Origin: Rhizobium hidalgonense
GTDB taxonomy: Bacteria; Pseudomonadota; Alphaproteobacteria; Rhizobiales; Rhizobiaceae
Assembly (NCBI RefSeq): GCF_002914525.1
Contig: NZ_LODW01000011.1
Location: forward strand, 1 to 64,000
DNA: 64,000 nucleotides
Reading direction: 5' to 3'
The position numbers were made by a program, and so were the translations under genes. This document shows positions 1 through 9,316 of this stretch, one piece after another. Every line of letters starts with the position of its first letter. The first letter of the stretch is position 1. The notes under the pieces are model-generated. The model had not been told where the DNA came from and searched no databases. It saw only the letters and a program-made list of their open reading frames with translations.

Positions 1-514
<514 letters not shown>

Positions 515-516
515 GC

Positions 517-1353
517 ATGAAAACCATCTCGACCGAGAAGTCTCATGGCGGCACTCAAGGGGTCTACGTCAGTCGCTCCGAGGCCTGCGACTGCGACATG
601 ACCTTTGCTGTCTTCGTGCCGCCGCAGGCGGCTAAGGGCAATTGCCCGGTTCTCTGGTACCTGTCCGGCCTGACCTGCACCCATGCCAATGTCATGGATA
701 AGGGCGAGTATCGGCGGCTTGCCGCCGAGCTCGGACTGATCATCGTCTGCCCGGATACCAGCCCCCGTGGCGACCATGTTCCGGACGAATCCGACAATTG
801 GCAGTTCGGCAAGGGCGCCGGCTTTTATGTTGACGCCACCCAGCCGCCGTTTTCGGCGAATTACCGCATGTACAGCTACATCACCGAGGAGTTGCCGCGG
901 CTGCTTGCCGCGGAATTTCCCGTCGACATTGGCCGCCAGGGGATGTTCGGCCACTCGATGGGCGGCCATGGTGCGATCACCATCGCGCTCAAGAATCCGG
1001 ACCGCTTCCGAAGCTGCTCGGCCTTTGCGCCGATCAGCCATCCCTCGGTCTCCGGCTGGTCGAAACCGGCCTTGCGGAAATATCTCGGCGCCGACGAGGC
1101 GACCTGGCGGGCCTATGATTCCTGCTCGCTGATCGAAGACGGGCATCGGTTCCCCGAACTCCTCGTCGATCAGGGGACGGCCGACAACTTCCTGGAGGAC
1201 GGCTTGCGTCCCGATGAACTCAGGCAGGCCTGCGAAGCGGCGGGCATAAATCTACGTCTCCGCATGCAGGAAGGCTACGGCCATTCCTACTCCTTCATTT
1301 CGACATTCATGGAGGACCATCTGCGCTGGCACGCGCAGAGGTTGGGGAATTGA
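517..1353 (+). CDS. fghA: S-formylglutathione hydrolase
   Basis: A 278-residue alpha/beta hydrolase of the esterase D family, the usual length for FghA/FrmB. It hydrolyses S-formylglutathione to formate and glutathione. The nucleophile elbow GHSMGGHG places the catalytic Ser at about residue 147; the Asp is probably in [11 protein letters not shown] and the His in GYGHSYSF. The early segment [20 protein letters not shown] is typical of the family. The gene starts 2 bp after the dehydrogenase stop, so translational coupling is likely. Together with the upstream dehydrogenase and downstream gfa it forms a complete glutathione-dependent formaldehyde oxidation module, which fits the demethylase genes (gbcAB) 3 kb downstream. 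Confidence 0.95.
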   Translation: MKTISTEKSHGGTQGVYVSRSEACDCDMTFAVFVPPQAAKGNCPVLWYLSGLTCTHANVMDKGEYRRLAAELGLIIVCPDTSPRGDHVPDESDNWQFGKGAGFYVDATQPPFSANYRMYSYITEELPRLLAAEFPVDIGRQGMFGHSMGGHGAITIALKNPDRFRSCSAFAPISHPSVSGWSKPALRKYLGADEATWRAYDSCSLIEDGHRFPELLVDQGTADNFLEDGLRPDELRQACEAAGINLRLRMQEGYGHSYSFISTFMEDHLRWHAQRLGN

Positions 1354-1408
1354 TTGCAGAGCTTGGCCGGGCATAACGCAAACGGCCAGGGAGGGAAGGA
1401 GAACATCA

Positions 1409-1978
1409 ATGAGCATAGCCATTCACCCGGCAGTGGATTCAGGCTTTCGAGCGACTGACGCTGCTTTTGCCGGCGGGACGCTGGTGTGCAAATGCACGAG
1501 CAACCCTGTCAAGGTCAGGATCAAGGGCGACATCGCCCACAACCACGCCTGCGGCTGCACCAAGTGCTGGAAGCCGGAGGGTGCCGCCTTCTCGGTTGTA
1601 GCGGTGGCGCCGACCGAAAGCGTCGAAGTGCTCGAAAACGGCGACAAGCTCGCTGTCGTCGATCCTGCTGCCCTGATCCAGCGACATGCCTGCAAGGAAT
1701 GCGGCGTGCATATGTATGGGCCGGTCGAGCGCGAACATCCGTTCCAGGGATTGTCCTTCGTCCATCCGGAACGCTTCCAGGAAACCGGCTGGGCAAAGCC
1801 GACCTTTGCGGCCTTCGTATCGTCGATCATCGAAAGCGGCTTCGATCCGTCGAAAATGGACGCGGTCAGAGCACAGCTGAAGGCGTCGGGCCTCGAGCCC
1901 TATGATTGCCTCTCGCCCGGCCTGATGGACTACATCGCAACCTGGACCGCCAAGAAAAGTGGCGTTCTCGGCGCGTAG
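1409..1978 (+). CDS. gfa: S-(hydroxymethyl)glutathione synthase (formaldehyde-activating enzyme)
   Basis: A 189-residue member of the Gfa/CENP-V zinc family, at the expected length for Gfa. It is thought to speed or channel the condensation of formaldehyde with glutathione. The zinc-binding cysteine groups are intact: C-x-C near residues 27-29, CGCTKC near 48-53 and CKEC near 95-98. A ribosome binding site (GGGAGGAAGGAG) lies about 10 bases before the ATG. It follows fghA by 55 bp on the same strand and is probably in the same operon. Some studies regard Gfa as a glutathione carrier rather than a true synthase, so the role is given at family level. Confidence 0.93.
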   Translation: MSIAIHPAVDSGFRATDAAFAGGTLVCKCTSNPVKVRIKGDIAHNHACGCTKCWKPEGAAFSVVAVAPTESVEVLENGDKLAVVDPAALIQRHACKECGVHMYGPVEREHPFQGLSFVHPERFQETGWAKPTFAAFVSSIIESGFDPSKMDAVRAQLKASGLEPYDCLSPGLMDYIATWTAKKSGVLGA

Positions 1979-1984
1979 TTCTTC

Positions 1985-2008
1985 GGGGAGCGCCTAACGG
2001 GCGCCCCC
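1985..2008 (+). terminator. GC-rich hairpin after gfa
   Basis: GGGG-A-GCGCC pairs with GGCGC-CCCC around a short TAACG loop, starting 6 bases after the gfa stop. There is no T-run, so it is either a weak terminator or a 3' stabilising stem. Confidence 0.35.
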
Positions 2009-2049
2009 CGATGCCGCCGCCATTCGCAATCGGAGCCTTCGCGATCGCC

Positions 2050-2690
2050 GGTGCCCCGATATAGCGGCCGGTCAATATTAGCCCTGCCCAGCGGCGTCGC
2101 AATGGCGCTGTGTTTTCGTGGGGCTTGGCCGAGGACGATGGGCACTTTGGTGCTAACTGCGGTCGCCATCGCCGGCTTCCACCACCTTCGATCGCTTCTT
2201 GGAACCGGTCTCGATCTGATCAGGCGTTTCCGCCCTACACTGCCTGCTGCCGGCGATTGCCCTGCTCGGCTATGGGTAGACCACGCCGCCGATCGCGACC
2301 ACGATCGTCGCAGTGCCGTGGCAAGCCGCCTGATCTCGCTGGACAAAGGAGTTCACCGAACTTGAAGAGGCGCTCGGGATGGTGCCAGCAAAGATGTTCA
2401 TCAAGATCCGCCTCCTCTTTCCGCTGCCGAGCATCATGCCAGGCACAAAACGGAGCCTGATGATGGCCTTCGGCATCATTGTCGCCGGTATCGGCGGCTC
2501 GACGGCTCGGAGGGGCGATCCCCACGGCGCGATCAGGACACTCGACATCGCCACTCCGATCAATGGAGCGATCGCTGTCGTGATACTGACTATGGTGGTT
2601 GACCGCATAACGCAGAGTGCCGCTCGATTTTGGGAACAGAATGGAAGGGGCGGCTCGACGTCAGGTCGAGATACCGTCATGAAAGCCTGA
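2050..2690 (+). pseudogene. Decayed glycine betaine/proline ABC permease (ProW/ChoW-like) remnant
   Basis: No intact gene lies here, but successive fragments in different frames resemble a ProW-type permease. A first piece carries WPRTMGTLVLTAVAIA (about 2123-2170). A second, with a stop inside, reads TTPPIATTIVAVPWQAA and then EFTELEEALGMVPAKMFIKI (from about 2349), followed by LPSIMPGTKRSLMMAFGIIV. It ends with AVVILTMVVDRITQ near 2580-2620. These match, in order, the ProW segments ending ...EAARAFGATPWQ.., LPSIMAGINQTLMMAL and VILAIILDRITQ as I remember the family. Frameshifts and stops make it non-functional. Its place beside the glycine betaine demethylase genes suggests a lost betaine uptake gene. 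The similarity is judged by eye. Confidence 0.6.
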
Positions 2691-2851
2691 TCGGAACCAT
2701 TTTCGAAGGCCGGGTCGAGGCCGAGGCAAGGATTGGACTCTATGGCGGGAGCCTTCCAAACATCGGAGCCTGGGCGCGCGTCATCGGCCACAACACCATT
2801 TTTTTTGACGACCGTGATCCGCCATCACACGGTTTTCAAATTCGATGAGCG
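2660..2851 (+). pseudogene. C-terminal remnant of a proline racemase / hydroxyproline epimerase family gene
   Basis: An open stretch reads ESLIGTIFEGRVEAEARIGL, then SLPNIGAWARVIGHNTIF and DDRDPPSHGFQI before a stop. This looks like the extreme C-terminus of the proline racemase family, whose members end with a segment like ESxIGSxFxGRVVxET.., a G-x-AWITG-type strand and DPxDPxxxGFxL. Only about 55 residues survive and the catalytic Cys regions are absent, so it cannot be an enzyme. It follows the permease remnant directly. Proline racemase family genes often sit beside betaine and hydroxyproline catabolic genes in rhizobia, which fits a decayed neighbour of gbcAB. The call is by eye. Confidence 0.5.
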
Positions 2852-2883
2852 CGTTTTTCCGAGTTTGAAGAGGCGGCGAGGAG

Positions 2884-3903
2884 ATGACTATGCGACCGGA
2901 GCAGCATCGGCAGGGAGACGGCGTCGCGAAATCCGGTGCCCGGCTCAAGGTAGGGTTCGTGCTGTCGCGGTCGTTTACGCTGTCGGCCTTCGCACTCTTT
3001 GTCGACACGCTGCGCCTTGCCAGTGATGAGCAGGATCGGTCCGGACGGGTGCTTGCCGACTGGCAGGTGATCGGCAGCACGCGGCATCTGATCACTTCGA
3101 GCTGCGGCGTCCAGGTTGCTCCGACCTCCGATTTCGTCGATCCGTTGAAATTCGACTACATCGTCGTCGTCGGGGGGCTTCTGACGGTGGAAAACCCTGT
3201 CGACCAGCAGACCATCACCTTTCTCAAGCAGGCGGATGCCAAGAAGGTGCCGCTGATCGGCGTCTGCACCGGCTCGTTCATTCTTGCGGCGGCGGACCTG
3301 ATGAAGCGGCACGAGTCCTGCGTGAGCTGGCTGCATTACAAGGAGTTTCGCGAGCGGTTTCCTGACCTCGGCGTCCGTTCCGATCGGCTTTTCAATCTCG
3401 ATCGCCAGCGCGGATCCTGCGCCGGCGGCAGCAGCGCGGCCGACATGGCGGCGTTGCTGGTCAGGAAATATATCAGCCGGGATGCAGAGCGAAATGCGCT
3501 TGAGGTGCTTCAGATCGAGAAGGCCCGGGCGCCGGCGGACATACAGCCCCGCCGTCCGCTGTATGACGACTATGACGACGCCCGCGTAAAGGCGGCGATG
3601 ATTACGATGGAACAGTTCGTCGACGGCAGCATATCGATCCAGAAGCTTGCTGCCATGGTTGGCCTGTCACGGCGGCAGCTGGAGAGAATATTCATCGACA
3701 AGACGGGAATGTCTCCCGCCAAGGCCTATAATCGGGTCCGCATGGAGCGGGCAAAATCGATCCTGGTCCAGTCAAAAGCGCCGCTGATCGAGATCGCGCT
3801 TGATGTCGGCTTCGAAAATGCCTCGCAGTTCACGCGAACCTTCAAGCGGACCTTCGGGCAGACCCCGTCGCAGCATCGCGCGGCGGCTTCAAGAGCACAC
3901 TGA
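2884..3903 (+). CDS. GlxA/GbdR-type AraC family regulator
   Basis: A 339-residue regulator with two domains. Residues about 20-190 form a DJ-1/PfpI (class I amidotransferase-like) sensor domain, with the elbow-like GVCTGSFILAAADL and the GGSSAADMAALLV stretch. Residues about 230-335 form an AraC double helix-turn-helix (SIQKLAAMVGLSRRQLERIF and IALDVGFENASQFTRTFKRT). GbdR, the glycine betaine/dimethylglycine-responsive activator of Pseudomonas, has this architecture. The neighbouring gbcB and gbcA, transcribed towards it from the other strand, make a GbdR-like role likely, but the ligand is inferred. It is preceded by AGAGGCGGCGAGGAG 5 bases before the first ATG; a second ATG lies 6 bases further on. 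Confidence 0.85.
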   Translation: MTMRPEQHRQGDGVAKSGARLKVGFVLSRSFTLSAFALFVDTLRLASDEQDRSGRVLADWQVIGSTRHLITSSCGVQVAPTSDFVDPLKFDYIVVVGGLLTVENPVDQQTITFLKQADAKKVPLIGVCTGSFILAAADLMKRHESCVSWLHYKEFRERFPDLGVRSDRLFNLDRQRGSCAGGSSAADMAALLVRKYISRDAERNALEVLQIEKARAPADIQPRRPLYDDYDDARVKAAMITMEQFVDGSISIQKLAAMVGLSRRQLERIFIDKTGMSPAKAYNRVRMERAKSILVQSKAPLIEIALDVGFENASQFTRTFKRTFGQTPSQHRAAASRAH

Positions 3904-3910
3904 GCACGCT

Positions 3911-4066
3911 TCAGATCTCTTCCCACGGGAAGCTGTCCAGCCGCTCCGCGCCCTTGTCGGTGATCAGGGCCTGGGTTTTCAGTTTGATGCTCTCCGAGCC
4001 GGCCTCGGCGATCAGGCTTTCGAGGTTGAGCACCATGTTCTCCTCGATGACGCCGCTGAGGTGTCG
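3911..4066 (-). pseudogene. C-terminal remnant of an M24 (Xaa-Pro peptidase-like) gene
   Basis: Just downstream of gbcB, on the same strand, an open stretch reads GVIEENMVLNLESLIAEAG, then SIKLKTQALITDKGAERL and DSFPWEE before a stop. M24 peptidases of the Xaa-Pro/creatinase type end in a similar way, with ...MVLxVES... and ...GxKLExQxLIT..GxExLS.FPxE. About 50 residues are left, including two Glu positions near the metal site (ES and K-L-x), though the second metal Glu appears as Lys (KLKTQ rather than KLEDT). No start or catalytic core is present. A complete M24 gene elsewhere in the window (32724-33914) ends with a recognisably related segment. Confidence 0.5.
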
Positions 4067-4067
4067 C

Positions 4068-5156
4068 TCAGCGTTCGATGACGAGATCGCTGAGCGGCTT
4101 CGAGCAGCAAGGCAGGAAAAAGCCGGCGTCGATCTCACGTTGCCGGATACCACCATTATGGTTCATCTCCACCGAGCCGGAGACAAGCTTCGACTTGCAG
4201 GTCCCGCAGACCCCGTTAGAGCACGAGGAAGGCAGGCGGACGCTGCCCTTCTTTGCCGCTGAAAGCACCGTCTGGGCTGACGGGACTTCCAAGGTCTTGT
4301 TCTGTTTCGAGAATTCGACCTGGAAAATCCTCGTCACCGGCTGTGCTTCGACGTCGAGGCCTGGCTCGTCGATGACCGCGGCGTCGAAGCTCTCTTCGAT
4401 ATAGCTTTCTGCGGGGACGCCGAGAGCAGCCGTGATCGAACGCGCCGCCGCCAAGAACGGCGCGGGACCGCAGCACATGACGACGCGTTCGGCGATGTCG
4501 GGAACGGCAAGCTTGAGGAATTCCGGCGAGATCCGGCCGGTCAGCCCCGGCCATGATAATTCGCCGGCGACCGTCTCGGGAAGAAACTGGAGGCGCAGTC
4601 CCTTCATCCTCGCTGCGAGCCCCGAAAGGTCATGGCGAAAGATCAGATCGGCCGGCGTTCTCGCCGCATGCAGGAAGACGATGTCCGACGCTTCGTAGCG
4701 GTCTGCCAGATCATGCGTGATCGACATGACGGGCGTGATGCCCGAACCTCCGGAGAGCAGCAGAAGCTTGATCTTCTCGCCCTTGGGCCGGATGAAATGA
4801 CCAAGCGGTCCCTGACCCTTGGCGGTCATGCCCGGAGCCATGTGGTCGTGGAGCCAGTTCGATATCCTGCCGCCGGGCACGCGCTTGACCGTCACCGTAA
4901 AGGCGTTGCTTCGGTGGGGCGACGACGAGATGCTGTAGCATCGCGCCTCGCCATCCGAACCCGTCGGGAAGTCGAACAGAAAGTATTGGCCGGCATCGAA
5001 ATGGAAATGCTTGCCTTCGGGCGACGCGAACGTGAAGCTTTTCACGTCATGCGTCTCCTGATGGACGTCGAGACAGACGAGGGTCTCGTCGGTCTCCGGA
5101 TCCCAGACCTGCCGCGCGCTCTGACCTAGACGCATGGATGTGAGATCAATACCCAT
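4068..5156 (-). CDS. gbcB: Glycine betaine demethylase reductase subunit (ferredoxin reductase)
   Basis: A 362-residue FAD/[2Fe-2S] reductase that should pass electrons from NAD(P)H to the Rieske oxygenase GbcA. The FAD domain has RCYSISSSPH and GRISNWLHD. The NAD domain follows (LLLSGGSGITPVMSI and VVMCCGPAPFLAAA). A C-terminal plant-type ferredoxin domain carries LPSSCSNGVCGTCKSKLVSG with a later CCSKP. The start chosen is the ATG at 5156, which overlaps the gbcA stop by 11 bp; the frame stays open upstream to 5312, but that stretch is antisense-like, low-complexity sequence inside gbcA. Overlap and order support one gbcA-gbcB transcript. Homologues also serve carnitine or stachydrine demethylases; glycine betaine is the best guess. 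Confidence 0.88.
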   Translation of the reverse strand: MGIDLTSMRLGQSARQVWDPETDETLVCLDVHQETHDVKSFTFASPEGKHFHFDAGQYFLFDFPTGSDGEARCYSISSSPHRSNAFTVTVKRVPGGRISNWLHDHMAPGMTAKGQGPLGHFIRPKGEKIKLLLLSGGSGITPVMSITHDLADRYEASDIVFLHAARTPADLIFRHDLSGLAARMKGLRLQFLPETVAGELSWPGLTGRISPEFLKLAVPDIAERVVMCCGPAPFLAAARSITAALGVPAESYIEESFDAAVIDEPGLDVEAQPVTRIFQVEFSKQNKTLEVPSAQTVLSAAKKGSVRLPSSCSNGVCGTCKSKLVSGSVEMNHNGGIRQREIDAGFFLPCCSKPLSDLVIER

Positions 5157-6399
5157 GAGCGCGCATCCGGTCGATGTACCAGGTGGCGAACTTGTCGAGG
5201 TTCGTCTCGGAGAAGCGGGAATAGGGGCCCGGCTGATAGGCGGGATCGAGAGCGCCGGCATGGGAACGGGCGACGAGGTCGGCGTCCTGGTCCGTTGTTG
5301 CGATCCAGACATCCGTCAGCTTGTCGAGGTCGTAATCGACCCCTTCGACGGCGTCCTTGTGCACCAGCCACTTGGTCCTGACCAGCGTCTTGCCTGCCGA
5401 GAGCGGGATGACGGTTGCCACGACCGCATGGTCGCCCATGAAGTGGTTCCAGCTGTTATGACCCCAGAGATGCGTGTCGCCGAGATCCTTGCGGGTCATC
5501 TGCCCGAGGAGCTTGGAGGATGCAGCGGTGGCGTCGTGGGTCTGGGATTCGCCGGCGCCTGCTATGATCAGCCGCTGGGTGCGGAAGTTTGTGGCGCAGC
5601 CGGCGAGCTGCTCGATGGCAGCCGAGGGGAAACCGTCAGCCTCCCACGCCTGCGTGCGCTCCTCGTAAAGGCGGAAGTGCTCCTCTGCCTGCTCGCGGTC
5701 TTCCGGGATCAGCGTTTCGGGATCGAAGCCGAAGTCGAGATCGACGAAGGAGACGCAGAGTTCCGGGTGGTTGGCGGAGCAATGGTAGCATTCGCGATTG
5801 TTCTCCATGGTCAGCTTCCAGTTGCCGTCCTCGATGACGTCGGTCTGGTGAGCGATCTTGGCATTGCGGATGTCATAGGGCGCGAGACGCTCGACCATGG
5901 CCTGTTCGAGGCCGGCAATGTCCTCGGGCGGATTGTCGGAGAGGCAGACGTAGATCAGTCCGCCGATCGATTTGAAGGTGACCGGTTTCAGGCCGCGACA
6001 GTCCTTGTCGAAATCCTTGCCCATATGGGGGGCATAGCTGAGTTCGCCCGTCAGCTCATAGGTCCAGGTGTGGTAGGGACAGACGAGCTTCGAAACGATC
6101 GTCTTGCCGGGATTGAGAAGGCGGGAGCCGCGATGGCGGCAGACATTGTGCAGCACGCGGATTTCGCCGTCGTCATCACGCAGGAGGATCAGGCTCGTCT
6201 TGCCGATATCGATCACCGTGGCGTCGCCGGGTTCGGCAACATCACAGTCAAGGCCGACACAGATCCAGTGATTGTGGAAGAAGACGTCGATGTCTGCTTC
6301 GAACACGTCTTCTCTGGTGTAGAGGCCGGCCGGCAGCGAGTGACCATCGGCACGGGCTTCGAGAAGGGCTGAGATGGAAGATGGAAGCCTGTTTAGCAT
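5146..6399 (-). CDS. gbcA: Glycine betaine demethylase oxygenase subunit (Rieske)
   Basis: A 417-residue Rieske non-heme iron oxygenase alpha subunit. The Rieske cluster ligands are visible as NVCRHRGSRLL (Cys87, His89) and VCPYHTWTYELTG (Cys107, His110). The catalytic domain has MENNRECYHCSANHPEL, with the two His expected to bind mononuclear iron. The family demethylates quaternary amines; GbcA converts glycine betaine to dimethylglycine and formaldehyde. The formaldehyde detoxification genes at the start of the window and the GbdR-like regulator agree with this. The gene is divergent from a LysR gene across 108 bp. Stachydrine and carnitine oxygenases are close relatives, so substrate specificity is inferred from context. 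Confidence 0.88.
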   Translation of the reverse strand: MLNRLPSSISALLEARADGHSLPAGLYTREDVFEADIDVFFHNHWICVGLDCDVAEPGDATVIDIGKTSLILLRDDDGEIRVLHNVCRHRGSRLLNPGKTIVSKLVCPYHTWTYELTGELSYAPHMGKDFDKDCRGLKPVTFKSIGGLIYVCLSDNPPEDIAGLEQAMVERLAPYDIRNAKIAHQTDVIEDGNWKLTMENNRECYHCSANHPELCVSFVDLDFGFDPETLIPEDREQAEEHFRLYEERTQAWEADGFPSAAIEQLAGCATNFRTQRLIIAGAGESQTHDATAASSKLLGQMTRKDLGDTHLWGHNSWNHFMGDHAVVATVIPLSAGKTLVRTKWLVHKDAVEGVDYDLDKLTDVWIATTDQDADLVARSHAGALDPAYQPGPYSRFSETNLDKFATWYIDRMRAHGY

Positions 6400-6507
6400 G
6401 AGAACCTCTTATGTGAGTTTCCCTAGATTGCGCTTGCAAAGACGGGCTTTCAACGGCATAAAAAATCACGCTCGCATAAGATTTTCGCATGTGAAAAGGC
6501 ATCCAAG

Positions 6508-7395
6508 ATGCAATTTCGAAGACGGCTTCCGTCGCTGACCGCACTGGTGACCTTGGAGGCGGTGCTGCGCAGGAAAAGCTTCACCCTGGCGGCGACGGAG
6601 CTCGGTGTCACCCAGGCGGCGGTCAGCCGGCAGATTGCCTCGCTGGAGGAGGAACTCGGCCAGCCCCTCTTTGTGCGCAAGCACCGGGCAATCGATCCGA
6701 CGGCGGCCTGCATCAGCCTCGGCGCGACGCTGGCAAAGAGTTTCGCCGATATTGCCGAGAGCGTGGAGGCGATCCAGTCACGCAGCCAGGACGTGGTGAC
6801 GATCGGGGCAACCGTTGCATTCTCTTCCTTCTGGCTGCTGCCGCGGCTCGCCGAATTCCGCCGGGCCAATCCCGGCATTCTGGTGCGGGTGATATCGCAG
6901 GACAGTCCGATTGCTCTCGATGGCGCAGAGGTCGATGTGGCGGTCCGCTACGGCCTGCCTCCGTTCAGCGACGGGACGGTCATTGCCTCGCGCGGCGACG
7001 TCATTTCCCCCGTCTGCTCTCCGGATTATCTCAGGCGTCGGGGAGGTGGTCCGCTCGGCTCGTCGGACGAATTCATCGAAACGGATGTTGTCGACCGTTC
7101 CTGGTACAACTGGTCGCAATGGGTATCGTTCACCGGCGCCAATATCGAGGTCAAGCCGTCGCTGCGGTTCAGCCATTATACCGAGACCATTGCCGCCGCA
7201 CGCGCCGGGCAGGGGATAGCGCTCGGATGGCGCATGCTGGTCGACACCTTTCTCGAGGACGGAACCCTGGTGCGCGCTGGGGAAAGCGAACTTGCCGCGG
7301 AAGGGCATTACAACGTGATCGTGCCGGTCAAAGCCAAGCGGAGCAATGCCCGCGACCTTGCTGCCGCCTGGCTGACGGCATCCCTGCAGGGGTGA
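6508..7395 (+). CDS. LysR family regulator (GcvA-like)
   Basis: A 295-residue LysR-type regulator of the GcvA subgroup. The winged HTH occupies residues 8-65 (SFTLAATELGVTQAAVSRQI, then LEEELGQPLFVRKHRAI), and the effector domain starts near residue 95 (VVTIGATVAFSSFWLLPRL). GcvA-type features such as LPRLAEFRRANPGI and DVAVRYGLPPFSDG are present. It is divergent from gbcA, with 108 bp between the start codons, so it may regulate gbcAB as well as itself. The GbdR-like regulator further along is a competing candidate. Length is normal and no damage is visible. Confidence 0.9.
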   Translation: MQFRRRLPSLTALVTLEAVLRRKSFTLAATELGVTQAAVSRQIASLEEELGQPLFVRKHRAIDPTAACISLGATLAKSFADIAESVEAIQSRSQDVVTIGATVAFSSFWLLPRLAEFRRANPGILVRVISQDSPIALDGAEVDVAVRYGLPPFSDGTVIASRGDVISPVCSPDYLRRRGGGPLGSSDEFIETDVVDRSWYNWSQWVSFTGANIEVKPSLRFSHYTETIAAARAGQGIALGWRMLVDTFLEDGTLVRAGESELAAEGHYNVIVPVKAKRSNARDLAAAWLTASLQG

Positions 7396-7410
7396 TCGCA
7401 GAAACCGAAA

Positions 7411-9075
7411 TTACAAACCCAACCCGGGCGTTGCCGTCCGGTGCACGCCTTTGGGAATGAAGGCGAAGCGATCTGCCAGGCCGAGGAAATCGGCCGCCAG
7501 GTGAATGACCGAAAGCCACATTTCCGTCCCCTGCAGGCTGGGTCCGCTACCATCGGCGAAAGGAAATCCCTCGCCGTCCCGCCATCTGTCCTGCGCCCTT
7601 GAGATAAGATTGCGCGCAATCGTCTCTCCATCGCCCCGCCGGTAGTCGGTCTGGCGGGCAATCAGCAGCAGAGGGTGGATCGTATCGAGAAGGTTGCAGG
7701 CATTGTATTTCTCGGCAGCGAAGCCCTTGTGATTGCGATAGTTCAAGTGAACCGTTTCGAGCGAGGCATGCGGGTGGGGAAGCGCAACGCCGAACTGAGC
7801 GTAGGTGCCGCGCGTCAGGCGATAAAAGCCGTTCACCGGCTGCAGCCATCCTTCCCGAGCGGTCGGTTCGCCCCAGAGGCCGGAGACGCTGTCGGCGTGC
7901 CGTCTCAGCCACTCGAAAAGCGCCTGCCGCGGATGCCGAATGCCAAAATACTTCGCATTGAAGTACATAGCGGTTCCGATGGCATCGACCACGCTGCCGG
8001 CATGCCAGGCCCTGCTTTGCCAAGGCAGGGCGCTGAGCCATAGGTCGAGATCCCGAGCATCGAGCAGGGCGGCCCGGACAGGTTGGCGCGGGCTGGAACC
8101 GAGCAGCTCAAGCGCATATCCAACCGAAAGGACGTTGTAGAGCGCCTTCGGATCATCCCTCAGGGGCTTGTCCGGCATTCGTGCATGCGCGTCCGGGAAA
8201 AGGCCGGTCTCCGGTTCCTGGAGATTTTGGAGACGCTCGATGGTCTCCGACCGGTCGATGCCTGGCGGCAGGTGGCCGAAGCCGGCGGCAATTTCGATCG
8301 CGTCGCACAGATGCCGGATCGCCGGCCTCCTGGTGCCGTCCGCTTCCAGCGATTCATAATTTCCGGGGGTTTTCCACCGCGCAAGAATATCCGGCCATTG
8401 TTCTTGTGCCCTATGCCCGAGCTTGAGCAATTGATCTTCGGTGTCGCCCATGCCGGATTTCTTCGCCGACGAGCCCCGGCTTCGCAGCACCTTTGCCGGA
8501 ACGCCGCCGGCAATCGCCATAGCGGGAATATCCCCGGTGACGACCGCCCCGGCGGCGATCACGGCGCCATTTCCTATCGTCGCGCCATCGAGGATCACGC
8601 AATTGGCACCGATCCACACATCGTCACCGATCGTGATGCCGATGCTGACCACGCCCTGCCGGTGTATGGGAATATCTGGGTCGTCGAAGCCGTGATTGAA
8701 GCCGACGATCGATGCGTGCGAAGCAATGCGCACGCCATTGCCGCAAGTGACCTTGCCGGAAACGCAGGCGTAGGGGTTGATGGAGCAATCGGCACCGAGG
8801 ATGACATCGCCGCGCACCAGCGCGTGCCCCGCGATCCACGACCGCTCTCCCATCGTCAGGCTTTCGGTGAAGATTGCGGCATTCTCGGCGATGTAGGACG
8901 TTTCGGCCAGCGCAGCGCCGCATGACCGCCGAAGGTCCGCCTTGCGAGAGAGGTGCGCGGGATGATGAAGATCCGATGCGATGCGTTCCCAGGAAAGATA
9001 TCGCAGCCTGCGCGCTTCCCTCTCTTCGCTCACCGATGCCTGCGGGCTGCTGGCGTGATCCATCCTGATCCTCAT
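7411..9075 (-). CDS. Hexapeptide-repeat acyltransferase fused to an alpha-helical C-terminal domain
   Basis: A 554-residue protein in two parts. Residues about 50-205 form a left-handed beta helix of the maltose/galactoside O-acetyltransferase type: repeated hexapeptides from [17 protein letters not shown] onward, a catalytic-type His in [15 protein letters not shown], and the closing [20 protein letters not shown]. Residues about 215-554 are helical, with recurrent aromatic segments ([60 protein letters not shown]). They resemble alpha/alpha-toroid repeats such as those of glycosidases or prenyltransferases; I do not recognise the exact family. An alternative start (MDHASS) at 9063 has a nearer AGGA. 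A function in modifying a surface sugar is possible but unproven. Confidence 0.75.
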   Translation of the reverse strand: MRIRMDHASSPQASVSEEREARRLRYLSWERIASDLHHPAHLSRKADLRRSCGAALAETSYIAENAAIFTESLTMGERSWIAGHALVRGDVILGADCSINPYACVSGKVTCGNGVRIASHASIVGFNHGFDDPDIPIHRQGVVSIGITIGDDVWIGANCVILDGATIGNGAVIAAGAVVTGDIPAMAIAGGVPAKVLRSRGSSAKKSGMGDTEDQLLKLGHRAQEQWPDILARWKTPGNYESLEADGTRRPAIRHLCDAIEIAAGFGHLPPGIDRSETIERLQNLQEPETGLFPDAHARMPDKPLRDDPKALYNVLSVGYALELLGSSPRQPVRAALLDARDLDLWLSALPWQSRAWHAGSVVDAIGTAMYFNAKYFGIRHPRQALFEWLRRHADSVSGLWGEPTAREGWLQPVNGFYRLTRGTYAQFGVALPHPHASLETVHLNYRNHKGFAAEKYNACNLLDTIHPLLLIARQTDYRRGDGETIARNLISRAQDRWRDGEGFPFADGSGPSLQGTEMWLSVIHLAADFLGLADRFAFIPKGVHRTATPGLGL

Positions 9076-9316
9076 TCCCGGATTTGACCGCCGAATATTC
9101 GTCTGCCTGCAGCGGTCCGTTGGTTCGCGGCATCAGACAGCGGGAGCCGTTCGAAAGCAAGACTCGCCGGTCGGTGGCACGCGGAGAAGCCGGTCGTCAG
9201 ACGCGTTCGATGTGCACCGGGTATTGGCCCCGCACCAGTAGCGGGGCAAAATTGTTATCAAAGTGACGAGCCGGATCAGTCTGTCCCAGCGGTAATCCGC
9301 GTAAAACAGGGCGAGA

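Noticed and set aside
5157..5312. N-terminal extension of gbcB inside gbcA
   Set aside because: The extra 52 residues are Ser/Pro-rich, lie within the gbcA coding region and are absent from the reductase family; the ATG at 5156 fits better.
5134..6372. 412-residue plus-strand frame opposite gbcA
   Set aside because: gbcA has intact Rieske and iron ligands on the minus strand; the opposite frame is a codon-bias shadow.
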